Source: Gammaproteobacteria bacterium
Lineage (GTDB): Bacteria; Pseudomonadota; Gammaproteobacteria; Pseudomonadales; Azotimanducaceae
Direction of reading: 5' to 3'
Assembly: GCA_028821405.1 (NCBI GenBank)
Contig: JAPPGK010000077.1
Span: forward strand, 1 to 64,000
Length of the DNA: 64,000 nucleotides
Below are positions 9,087 through 16,874 of the stretch, one piece after another; position 1 is the first letter of the stretch; each line of letters starts with the position of its first letter. Below the pieces are notes generated by a model, which was not told where the DNA came from, did no database searches, and saw nothing but the letters and a program-made list of their open reading frames with translations. The translations under genes were made by a program, and so were the position numbers.

Positions 9087-11049
9087 CGGCAGACGCAGCA
9101 CCGATGGGCCGGACGTTGGGGCATGGGAGACCCTATCTTTGCTGGGCCGGTCGCTGACCTTCGTCACACCGTACCTGCCCCAGGTATCCGTCAAACTGGC
9201 ATTGAGCTTGATCGGCGTCTCCGTGGCGCTCGCCCTGCCGTGGCCTGCGAAAATGCTGGTCGACCACGTGGTGATGGACTTGCCGATCGGCGCATCGCCG
9301 ACACCTTATCCTCCCTACGTGGCGCCGCTCATCAGCCTGCTCGAGGGCTTAAGCCCTGTCGGGATCGTAGCGGCCGTCATTGCCATCAGCATCGTCGGCA
9401 TTGCTGTGATCGGCGCCTCCTCAGGCGCAAGAGACTCCGTCCAGGGCGAGTTGGCGGAGGGGATGGATACGGCGACCCGCAGCGAGAATCTGGCCAACGT
9501 CTCGAACAGCAGCGTCGGCGGGCTGCTCGGTCTGTTCGAATACCGCTACCAGCTCAAGACGACCCACGGCATCAACCATGATCTTCGCGGCCGGCTCTAC
9601 GACCGCCTGCTGGCGCAGCCCATGGTGCGCTACACGGACGCCAGCATCGGCGATGCCGTGTATCGGGTGATGTACGACACGCCGTCGATCTCGCGGGTCT
9701 GCTACGACATTCTCGTGACGCCGCTGGTCGCCCTCTATTCGCTGGCGGTCATCCTGTGGACGACGCAATACAGCTTCTCCGCCGTTCCCTCGCTTGTTGT
9801 CGTCGCCTCGCTGGCGGGGCCGCTGGTGCTCGTCATGACCCTGTTGATGACCGGGAAGGCGCGTCGGCGGTCCATCGCGTCGCGTCAGGCTGGCGCCGCG
9901 ACGACCGCAACCGTCGAGGAAGGCATGAGCAATATCGCCGCGGTGCAAGCCCTCGGCGCCAGCGATCGTCAGATTGCCTCCTTTGGCAAGGACAGCGACG
10001 ATTCGTTCAAGCGATTTCGTCTGTTCGAGATACTGAACCTCCTGGCCATCGCCTTAGGCGGCGTCATGCCGTTCGCGCTGGCCTTCTATCTCTTCTTCGA
10101 GATCACCGATGCGCTCATCGACGAGCGAATGGCGGCGGGGGATTACGCGGTCATCTATGGGTTTTTCTTTCAGTTTGCGAGCAATGCCGGGGCGCTCGGC
10201 GCCATGTGGTTCAACCTGCAGAACAGCGTTGCCGGAATGAAGCGCGTATTCGATGTGCTGGATTCGCCGGTCGACGGGGATACGCACGGCCGGGAGACGC
10301 TACCGGTGGCGGTCTCGCGCGTGGCTGTGGAACAAGCGTCGTTCAGCTACCCCGATGGGACGCGTGCGCTGACGGACGTGGGTTTCGAGGGCCGGGTCGG
10401 GGAGATGGTCGCACTGGTCGGTCCTACCGGTGCCGGCAAGACCACGCTCGCCTACCTCGTGCCCGGATTCGTCAAGCCCGAAGCGGGCCGAGTGACCCTC
10501 GACGGGGTCGATTTGAATACCCTTTTGGTCGAGACCGTTCGCAAGAACGTCGCCTTCGTCTTTCAGGAGCCGGTCGTGTTCGACGATACCGTTCGCGCCA
10601 ATGTTGCCTTGGGCAATAGCCAAGCAAGCGAGACGGAAATCGAAGCCGCGCTCGCGTCCGCCGGCGCACTCGAGTTTGCCCACGCGCTTCCGGAAGGACT
10701 TGATACGCGACTCGGTCAGGGCGGTGCGAGGCTGTCGGTCGGCCAGAAGCAGCGGCTCGCCATCGCGCGCGGGCTATTGAGCGAGGCGCCGGTTCTGATC
10801 CTCGACGAGCCGACGGCGGCGCTCGACCCGGAAACGGAAAACGCTCTCGTCAATGCTCTTCGAAAAGATCTGCGCAAACGGCTGCTCATTGTGATCGCGC
10901 ACCGGCTGAGCACGATTCGGAGTGCCGATCGCGTTGTGTTCGTGGAAGATGGACGAGTTGTCGAGACGGGTAGCCACGAAGAGCTGATGGCGAAACCGGC
11001 GGGCGCCTACCGGCGTTTCGTTGACCTTCAGCTTGGCAGTGCGGCATGA
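9079..11049 (+). CDS. ABC transporter half, exporter fold with fused ATPase (subunit 2)
   Basis: Partner half-transporter of 656 residues. Six membrane spans fill roughly residues 20-330, and the ATPase domain follows with Walker A GPTGAGKTT (about 448), Q-loop VFQEPVVF, signature LSVGQ, Walker B LILDEPTAALD (about 572) and H-loop IAHRLST. Both subunits carry non-canonical signature sequences (LSTGQ here upstream, LSVGQ in this one) but intact Walker and H-loop residues, so neither ATP site is obviously dead. The start is ATG 9079, inside the end of the preceding gene; the frame is open further upstream, but the overlap and length favour this codon. The pair lies 137 bases downstream of the TonB receptor on the same strand. 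Confidence 0.88.
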   Translation: MSDGRRSTDGPDVGAWETLSLLGRSLTFVTPYLPQVSVKLALSLIGVSVALALPWPAKMLVDHVVMDLPIGASPTPYPPYVAPLISLLEGLSPVGIVAAVIAISIVGIAVIGASSGARDSVQGELAEGMDTATRSENLANVSNSSVGGLLGLFEYRYQLKTTHGINHDLRGRLYDRLLAQPMVRYTDASIGDAVYRVMYDTPSISRVCYDILVTPLVALYSLAVILWTTQYSFSAVPSLVVVASLAGPLVLVMTLLMTGKARRRSIASRQAGAATTATVEEGMSNIAAVQALGASDRQIASFGKDSDDSFKRFRLFEILNLLAIALGGVMPFALAFYLFFEITDALIDERMAAGDYAVIYGFFFQFASNAGALGAMWFNLQNSVAGMKRVFDVLDSPVDGDTHGRETLPVAVSRVAVEQASFSYPDGTRALTDVGFEGRVGEMVALVGPTGAGKTTLAYLVPGFVKPEAGRVTLDGVDLNTLLVETVRKNVAFVFQEPVVFDDTVRANVALGNSQASETEIEAALASAGALEFAHALPEGLDTRLGQGGARLSVGQKQRLAIARGLLSEAPVLILDEPTAALDPETENALVNALRKDLRKRLLIVIAHRLSTIRSADRVVFVEDGRVVETGSHEELMAKPAGAYRRFVDLQLGSAA

Positions 11050-11154
11050 GTAAGCGGTGGCTCGGAATTCGCCAAGTTGGGGGTCGTTCGAGTGCGCTCG
11101 ACTGGACCGCAGTCTATTCTCCGCAGGCGGGCGCTAGGCCTCAGGAGAATGTGT

Positions 11155-11922
11155 ATGTCAGTGACTGATCTACAGGAAAGGTTTCGCCGTGACGGCGTGG
11201 TCCACGTACCAGGTGCCTTCTCCCCGGGCGAGATGGCCCGGTTGGAGGAATTCTGGCGGTTCTGCATCGACCATCCCGGCCCCGCTGCCACGCGTTTCTA
11301 TGCTGACAGAATGGCCCGGGCGTCGGGCGTTGACGCGGCGCGGGCACTTCCCGACCGTGAACCGGGGCTCAGCTATCAGGATGTTAACAATCCGGCGAAT
11401 CGCAACCGGCTCGCGGACCTCATCCAATTGCCCGGCATCGAGTCCATCGTCGCGGCAACTTTCGGCACCCGAAGCGCATGGTGCATGGCAGAGCAGGTCT
11501 TCCTCAAGGAGCCCAATTCGCCCCGCACGAGTTGGCACCAGGACATTTCGGATGCCCGCGTCGAGGGCATGGATGCGCTGACGATCTGGATGTCGTTGGA
11601 TCCGGTGTCCGCGGGGGAGAGCCTGGAACTCGTCAGGGGGTCGCATCTCGGACCGGTCTACGACTCCGTCTACGCACCTCCCGGGGTAGCACCGATTCCA
11701 CACATCGAGGGCCGTCGCGACGCCTACGATATCGTCTCGTTTGCCTGCCAGCCCGGGGACGCCGTGCTGTTTCACTTCGGGGTTTTGCACGGCGGCGGGC
11801 AGACCGGAGCGACCTCTACCCGGCGCAGCGTGGCACTGCGCTTCGTTGGTGCCGACTGCCGTGACAAGGGTGGCGGGCCCTTGACAAGGAGAGACGGCTA
11901 TCTGCCACTCTTCTCCGACTAG
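11155..11922 (+). CDS. PhyH-family Fe(II)/2-oxoglutarate dioxygenase
   Basis: Phytanoyl-CoA dioxygenase-like enzyme of 255 residues; members hydroxylate diverse small molecules with non-haem iron and 2-oxoglutarate. The metal-binding His and Asp are in SWHQDISDARVEG (about residues 122-134), the distal His is in FHFGVLHGGG, and the Arg that holds 2-oxoglutarate is probably in STRRSVALRF. AGGAG lies seven bases before ATG 11155; an ATG two codons earlier is too close to it. The gene is 105 bases after the ABC pair on the same strand and may belong to the same unit, perhaps modifying the transported compound. That link is inference from position only. Confidence 0.85.
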   Translation: MSVTDLQERFRRDGVVHVPGAFSPGEMARLEEFWRFCIDHPGPAATRFYADRMARASGVDAARALPDREPGLSYQDVNNPANRNRLADLIQLPGIESIVAATFGTRSAWCMAEQVFLKEPNSPRTSWHQDISDARVEGMDALTIWMSLDPVSAGESLELVRGSHLGPVYDSVYAPPGVAPIPHIEGRRDAYDIVSFACQPGDAVLFHFGVLHGGGQTGATSTRRSVALRFVGADCRDKGGGPLTRRDGYLPLFSD

Positions 11923-12092
11923 GGTGTCCGGGTCGGAGGCGACCGGCAGCGAGTCGCACGCTTAAACGTACCGCGAATGGCACAGTGGCGTAATTCTGGT
12001 TCGGCGCACGTCCCACCTGCAGGAGGCAGACATGCCCCCCTGTTGAACCATCAAGCCCCCCAAATCACCAATGAAGGCATTGGAAAACTACC

Positions 12093-12830
12093 ATGAATCT
12101 CATGTCTCTTCTTACGACCCCAAATGCTCGAAGGGCGTTCGTGGATGAACTGAGTGGAGTTTTCAGATTGGATGATGCGAGATTCGGGAGTTTTGTTCCA
12201 AGTGGATTGGCAGATTACTACTCCAAGTTTCAAGAAATCGTATCCGGCTATGAATCGAGAATAACAGAAATCAATTTGATCGAGCACGAAGACAACCGTG
12301 TCGAAGAGATTGAATTGCGCCTCTGCGGCAAAGAACCGCTGACTCGACTACCAGTGGCGATCGTCTATGACCAAACCAGTCAAGGTCTGCATATTCGATT
12401 GTATTACTCCAACTACCCAATTGACCAAACACACCAGGACCGCGCAGCCATTCTTCCTGCCAACCATGGTTTGGCTCCGCCAACCCCTGTTTCAAGTTAC
12501 CAGAAGGCTTTTGCGGAAGGTGATCTTGACGCAACGCTCGCAATGCTCGAACCTACTGCAACGGTTCGCGAGCCTAGTGGTGGCACCTTTGGTGCCGACC
12601 CCGGCCACGCTGGACTCAAGGACTTCTACAAATTCCTATATTCCTTCGGAGGCGGAATCCCTTTGGAATATTGCAGCGTAATAGCTAACGTTAAGTCCTG
12701 TGCGCTTGAGTACAACATCGTTAGGGTTGGGAGTAACAGCTATAGCCCCCAAGCGGGCTTGGCGGTCTATGATTTCAATGAGAACAGACTGACTGGTATT
12801 AGAATCTACGATGACTTTGTACCGTCGTGA
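12093..12830 (+). CDS. NTF2-like (SnoaL-type) protein, possibly two-domain
   Basis: A 245-residue soluble protein. The C-terminal half looks like an NTF2/SnoaL-like cone fold (YQKAFAEGDLDATLAMLEP, then a Gly/Phe-rich middle and GLAVYDFNENRLTGIRIYDD at the end), a fold used for isomerases, cyclases and binding proteins. The N-terminal half (residues 20-110) is probably a second, diverged copy, but this is not certain. No catalytic residues can be assigned. The base composition is visibly more AT-rich than in neighbouring genes, with codons such as AGA, ATA and TTG, suggesting transfer. A GGAAAA lies a few bases before the ATG. It faces the 3' end of a decayed hydrolase gene on the other strand. 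Confidence 0.7.
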   Translation: MNLMSLLTTPNARRAFVDELSGVFRLDDARFGSFVPSGLADYYSKFQEIVSGYESRITEINLIEHEDNRVEEIELRLCGKEPLTRLPVAIVYDQTSQGLHIRLYYSNYPIDQTHQDRAAILPANHGLAPPTPVSSYQKAFAEGDLDATLAMLEPTATVREPSGGTFGADPGHAGLKDFYKFLYSFGGGIPLEYCSVIANVKSCALEYNIVRVGSNSYSPQAGLAVYDFNENRLTGIRIYDDFVPS

Positions 12831-12849
12831 AGCTCTGCTCCGTGCAATC

Positions 12850-13411
12850 CTAGGAACACGGACTACAGCATCGGGTGGAGCCACCGGCAGAGGCAACCCG
12901 AGACAGCGCATCGGGTTCGTCGGCTTCAAAACCTTCCGCCAGGCGCTCCGCCTGACGGGCCCACTCCTCTGAGGCGTATTGATCGAGCAGATCAGACGGC
13001 GGCCCGCCCCAGCCGCACATGACCGCCCGGCTTACGGGGGCACCGAGGTTGACGACGCGGGACGTGAGTTCGGAACCCACGCCATATGCGCAAAGCGCGT
13101 ATTCCGTAAGCCCGAGGTGTTCGCCTAGCGCAATGACATCCCGGGCCATGGCTTGATCCCGGTAGGCGGCCGGGTCGCGTGGCGCTTTCTGAACCTCCGT
13201 GGGCCCGTAGATCAAGCGAGAAGGAACGCATGCCTCGGGCGGCGAGCGTGTTCCCTAGGTCGTGGAGCGCACGAGCACTCGACAACAGGCCATGTAGCAG
13301 GATTGCGGCGTCGCCGTCTCCGTCGTCGGCATGGACGTAGTAGACCAGGCGGGTGCCGTCGAAGGACCGGAAACTGCGTGGTTGGGGCCGCTCTGCAGCG
13401 GGGCTGCCCAT
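12850..13411 (-). pseudogene. alpha/beta hydrolase, frameshifted and truncated
   Basis: Remnant of an alpha/beta-hydrolase of about 190 recoverable residues. The first frame (from ATG 13411) gives the N-terminal strand-loop pattern RSFDGTRLVYYVHADD, the oxyanion segment ILLHGLLSSARAL and SLDLRAHGGSES; near 13180 homology jumps to another frame that continues with PRDPAAYRDQAMARDVIAL and ends at 12850. Where the nucleophile Ser should lie (G-x-S-x-G) the sequence is CAYGVGSE, so the Ser is gone, and the last 70 or so residues with the catalytic Asp and His are missing. It starts seven bases after the SDR stop, so it was the last gene of an LLM-SDR-hydrolase operon. A sequencing error could explain the frameshift but not the missing end. 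Confidence 0.72.
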
Positions 13412-13417
13412 CGGTGG

Positions 13418-14200
13418 TCAACGAGCCGTGAACCGGCGGATCAGCCTTCTTAGGAAGACCGACTGAAGCATCGGGTCGATCCACCGGTAGATTCGGCCCG
13501 ACACGTACACGCACTTGCCTTTCTCCACCGCCGCCAAACCTTCTCGCACGACCACGTCGGCGTCGTACCACATGAATCCCGGCGACGCCGCCTTCATATC
13601 GAGCATGTCGGCGACGTCGTGAAACTCGGTGTGCGTGAAGCCGGGACACAGCGCACAGACGTGAACGCCCTGATCTTTCAGGGTCAGATGCAGCGCTTCC
13701 GACAGCGCGACCACGTACGCCTTGGTCGGCCCATAGTTGGTGTCCCGGGCCCGCGCGATGCGACCGGCGACGGAGGACACGTTGATGATCCGGCCGTAGC
13801 CGCGTTCGCACATGCCGGGCGCGAACAGGTGGCAGAGGTGGGCCATCGACGTCATCATCAACTGCAGGAACGACGCGTGCGCTCCCCAGTCGCGATCGTC
13901 GATGAGTTCCGGTCCCGCGGCGCCGGCGTTGTTGACCAGATAGTCGACATCGAGCCCAAGTTCGGCGACCCGGTCGGCGATCAGTCGTGGCGCGTGGATG
14001 TCGGCCAGGTCGGCCGGAACCACGTCGACGCGCACGCCCTTGCCCTCGCTTAGTTCCTGGGCCAGGTGCTCCAGGCGGTCCCGCCGCCGGGCGACGGCGA
14101 CGATGTCGTGTCCCCGGCCCGCCAATTGGCGCGCGAATTCCGCACCGAGCCCGGCGGATGCTCCGGTGACGAGCGCGACACGGCGTTTCGGCCCGTTCAT
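13418..14200 (-). CDS. short-chain dehydrogenase/reductase (SDR)
   Basis: NAD(P)-dependent oxidoreductase of 260 residues, classical SDR. The Rossmann motif TGASAGLG is at about residues 12-19, NNAG at about 90, the catalytic Ser is in INVSSVAGRIA, and YxxxK is in TNYGPTKAYVVALSEAL. The segment PGFTHTEFHDVA after the active site matches SDRs acting on small ketones or acyl chains; substrate cannot be read. The ATG at 14200 overlaps the stop of the upstream LLM gene (ATGA), and a decayed hydrolase follows seven bases after the stop. Together they look like an oxidative degradation operon. The open frame extends far upstream, but that part is out-of-frame shadow of the LLM gene. Confidence 0.9.
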   Translation of the reverse strand: MNGPKRRVALVTGASAGLGAEFARQLAGRGHDIVAVARRRDRLEHLAQELSEGKGVRVDVVPADLADIHAPRLIADRVAELGLDVDYLVNNAGAAGPELIDDRDWGAHASFLQLMMTSMAHLCHLFAPGMCERGYGRIINVSSVAGRIARARDTNYGPTKAYVVALSEALHLTLKDQGVHVCALCPGFTHTEFHDVADMLDMKAASPGFMWYDADVVVREGLAAVEKGKCVYVSGRIYRWIDPMLQSVFLRRLIRRFTAR

Positions 14201-15432
14201 GCGATGGTCTGGGCGTTGGGGCGACCGGCGACGCCGGAGATCATGTTGCGCGCCTCCTTGGTGGAGGGCTTGCTTGGCTTGCCCCGGGCCGTGAAGTTGA
14301 ACGGATCGGTGTCGATGTCTTCGAGTTCGATTTCGCCGGCGAGCACGGCCGCCTTCCAGGCTTCCTGTTCGCCGTGGCGGGCCTGGAACTCGGGCATCAC
14401 GTCCCGGGCGAAGAGTTCGAGACTCGAGCAGATGTCCTCGTGGGTGTTCTTGCCGGCCTGGTTCAGCAGGATGACCTGGTCGATGTTGGCGCGTTCGAGT
14501 TCCCGCAACCGCTTGCGGATGGTGTCCGGCGAGCCGATCAACTCGCTGCCCGTGCGCTTCTGCCCCGCCGGCGTGCGTTTCCACTCCTGGTAGCGTTGCC
14601 AGAAGTTCATCGTGCCGGGCTCGAATGGACCTTCCTTGTTGTAAAGCTGTAGCGCGAACTGGAAGAAGGTCCAGCCGTCGGCCTTTTGCCATGCCTCTTC
14701 GTCGGTTTCGGCGCACATGAATCCCGACACGACGGCGATATTCGGATTGGTCTGGTAGTCCGCGAGCTTCTCGAGATCGCCGATGAAGGTGTTGTAGTAG
14801 GCATTCACCCACGCCCGCGCGGCGTCCAGGCTCACGAACTTGAAACACAGCGACCCCATGCCCCGGTGCGCGGCGTAGCGAACCGTGTCGAGTTGGGAGC
14901 ATGCGACCCAGAGCGGGGGGTGCGGCTTCTGCAGCGGTTTGGGGACGACGGCGCGCAGGGGGAACTTGAAGTACTCGCCGTCGTATTCCCAGCCATGGTT
15001 CCAGAACATGGGCAACGTGCAGCGTACCGCGTCCTCCCAGATGTCCCGCTTGTCCCGGAAGCGCAGATTGAACGGATGCAGTTCGGTGACCGACGCACCC
15101 TCGCCGAGGCCGAGCTCGACGCGCCCGTCCGAGACGAGGTCGAGGGTGGCGATCTTCTCCGCGACGCGGGCCGGGTGGTTCGTAGTCATCTGCACGATGC
15201 CGTGACCCAGGCGGATGTTCTTGGTGCGTTGGCTTGCCGCCGCCAGGAAAACCTCGGGCGCCGAAGAGTGGGAGTACTCCTCGAGGAAGTGGTGTTCGAC
15301 TTCCCAGGCGTAGTCGAAACCGAGCTTGTCGGCCAACTCGATCTCATCGAGGGAGTCCTTCAGGAGCTTGTGTTCGCTGCCCGGCCCCCAGTCCCGTGGC
15401 AACTGGTGTTCGTAGAAGATGCCGAACTTCAT
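14197..15432 (-). CDS. LLM-class flavin-dependent oxidoreductase
   Basis: Luciferase-like TIM-barrel monooxygenase or reductase of 411 residues, using FMNH2 or F420. Family features are the N-terminus MKFGIFYEHQLPRDW, WEVEHHFLEEYSHSSAPEVF, the LGHGIVQMTTNHPARVAEKIATLD block and GRVELGLGEG. A GGAGG lies seven bases before the ATG. The protein is longer than average for the family (about 340), with an extra C-terminal tail rich in Asp, Glu, Pro and Lys. It is the first gene of an operon with an overlapping SDR gene, which suggests sequential oxidation of one substrate. Whether the cofactor is FMN or F420 cannot be read from the sequence. Confidence 0.87.
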   Translation of the reverse strand: MKFGIFYEHQLPRDWGPGSEHKLLKDSLDEIELADKLGFDYAWEVEHHFLEEYSHSSAPEVFLAAASQRTKNIRLGHGIVQMTTNHPARVAEKIATLDLVSDGRVELGLGEGASVTELHPFNLRFRDKRDIWEDAVRCTLPMFWNHGWEYDGEYFKFPLRAVVPKPLQKPHPPLWVACSQLDTVRYAAHRGMGSLCFKFVSLDAARAWVNAYYNTFIGDLEKLADYQTNPNIAVVSGFMCAETDEEAWQKADGWTFFQFALQLYNKEGPFEPGTMNFWQRYQEWKRTPAGQKRTGSELIGSPDTIRKRLRELERANIDQVILLNQAGKNTHEDICSSLELFARDVMPEFQARHGEQEAWKAAVLAGEIELEDIDTDPFNFTARGKPSKPSTKEARNMISGVAGRPNAQTIA

Positions 15433-15486
15433 GCCTTTCCTCCCCGCGCCGTTCCCATTGGGCGCTCAACGCCGTCGATGGTGGCA

Positions 15487-15565
15487 GCGCCTCGGCGCGA
15501 CTGCAAATCGCCCGCCGGTCGAGGGGCACCTAGGCTTCGGGATTGGCGGCGCCTCGGCGCGACTG
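15487..15565. repeat. two copies of a 17-base direct repeat
   Basis: The sequence gcgcctcggcgcgactg occurs at 15487-15503 and again at 15549-15565, 62 bases apart. One copy is in the 3' coding end of the membrane protein gene, the other between that gene and the LLM gene. The surrounding bases are also similar, as expected for a partial tandem duplication. Confidence 0.7.
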
Positions 15566-16297
15566 GACATCACTCGCGCGTCGACACGATGCCTTGCGCT
15601 CGGTGGACTCGACCATGTCGTCGGCGGCTTGGAAGAGCGCCGCGAATCCGAGACCCTCGTCGGCGCAACGTCCGGCAACGGCTTGCTCGCCGTCTAGCCG
15701 CCAGCTCGCCCGGCGGTTACACGGGCCGGCAGGGGCGATGGTGTCCTGCCGGGCGGCGAGTATCGCGCTGTAGAGCGCAAGCTTGTGCTGTCTGCGCCCG
15801 CTGCCGCGGCATAGCCACTGCCCGGGACGTAGCGCTTCGTAGTCACGGGAGTCGGTTTGCCGATCCGTCTCGAAGGTGAGCCTTGCGAACGGTCGCCGCT
15901 GGCGGTCGGTGGACTCGAGGATGAGTTCGAAGGACGGTACCTCGGCGTACGCGGCGTCGAAGGCTCGGCCCTGCTCGATCCGGTCGGCGATGAAGTCCTG
16001 CACCATGTATACGAGGACGGCGAACGAGAACCCGCCCGCGACGATCGTGGAGATCCGGGCCGTTTTCGGCGGCAGGAACGCGGTGGCCAGCGCCATGACG
16101 ACCGCCGCCAGCACGGCGCCGAAGAGCGCCAGGATGAGAATGGCGACGCCCGTCGAACCGCCTTCGACGACCACGTACCGGCCGCCGGCGAGGGCACCCG
16201 CGGCGAATCCAAGCGGTGCCGCCGACAACGCGCCCGCGAGGGCTCGCATTCGCCGCCCTGTTCTCGCGGGGGCATCGTCGTCCACTTGGTTGGACAT
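15530..16297 (-). CDS. membrane protein of unknown function
   Basis: A 255-residue protein with three or four hydrophobic segments in the first half (GALSAAPLGFAAGALAGG; ILILALFGAVLAAVVMALAT; IVAGGFSFAVLVYMVQDFIA), followed by a hydrophilic, Arg-rich C-terminal domain of about 140 residues with no family I recognise. No good Shine-Dalgarno precedes the chosen ATG. It is 31 bases downstream of the Bcp peroxiredoxin gene on the same strand and may be cotranscribed. The last codons include a 17-base sequence (15549-15565) that is repeated beyond the stop at 15487-15503, so the 3' end may have been altered by a small duplication. The coding call rests on length and codon use. Confidence 0.6.
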   Translation of the reverse strand: MSNQVDDDAPARTGRRMRALAGALSAAPLGFAAGALAGGRYVVVEGGSTGVAILILALFGAVLAAVVMALATAFLPPKTARISTIVAGGFSFAVLVYMVQDFIADRIEQGRAFDAAYAEVPSFELILESTDRQRRPFARLTFETDRQTDSRDYEALRPGQWLCRGSGRRQHKLALYSAILAARQDTIAPAGPCNRRASWRLDGEQAVAGRCADEGLGFAALFQAADDMVESTERKASCRRASDVQSRRGAANPEA

Positions 16298-16328
16298 GAC
16301 TTGCCGGGCGTCGGCAGTCGGCCGCGAG

Positions 16329-16793
16329 CTACCCGGTCAGGACTTCCAGCACCTTGCGCGGATGGTCGGCGGCCTTGGCCACCCGGCGCCAATGCTTGAC
16401 CACCTTGCCGTCCGGCCCGACCAGCACGGTGGACCGGATGACGCCCATGGTCTTCCTGCCGTACATCGTCTTCTCCCCATAGGCCCCGTACTGGGTCATC
16501 ACCTTGCGGTCCGGGTCGGCGAGGAGGGTGAAGGGCAGATCGTACTTGTCGCGGAACTTCCGGTGCGACGCCTCGGAGTCCGGCGAGATGCCGAGAACGA
16601 CGGTGTCGGCGTCCTGGATCTCCTGCCAGTAGTCGCGGAAGCCGCAAGCCTCCTTCGTGCAGCCCGGCGTATCGTCCCGGGGGTAGAAGTAGACGACGAC
16701 ATGCTTCCCCTTCAGGTCCTTCAACGCCACCTTGTTGCCGTCCGCGTCGTTCAGGGTGAACGGCGGTGGCGCCTTGCCCTCTTCTATTGCCAT
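16329..16793 (-). CDS. bcp: thioredoxin-dependent peroxiredoxin, Bcp/PrxQ type
   Basis: Cytoplasmic peroxidase of 154 residues that reduces hydrogen peroxide and organic peroxides with thioredoxin. The peroxidatic Cys lies in PRDDTPGCTKEACGFRD (about residue 46) and the resolving Cys five positions later, the arrangement of the atypical two-Cys Bcp/PrxQ class. The Thr three residues before the first Cys and the conserved Arg (GVIRSTVLVGPDGKV) are present, so the enzyme should be active. Length matches E. coli Bcp (156). A CGGAGC precedes the ATG by six bases. The membrane protein gene downstream is close enough for cotranscription. Confidence 0.95.
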   Translation of the reverse strand: MAIEEGKAPPPFTLNDADGNKVALKDLKGKHVVVYFYPRDDTPGCTKEACGFRDYWQEIQDADTVVLGISPDSEASHRKFRDKYDLPFTLLADPDRKVMTQYGAYGEKTMYGRKTMGVIRSTVLVGPDGKVVKHWRRVAKAADHPRKVLEVLTG

Positions 16794-16874
16794 GTTTGCT
16801 CCGTGTTGGTGAGTGCCATGCGCCGGCTACAGCGCGCCCGTGCAGTTTACGCATGGCCGGACGGGCAACCAACG

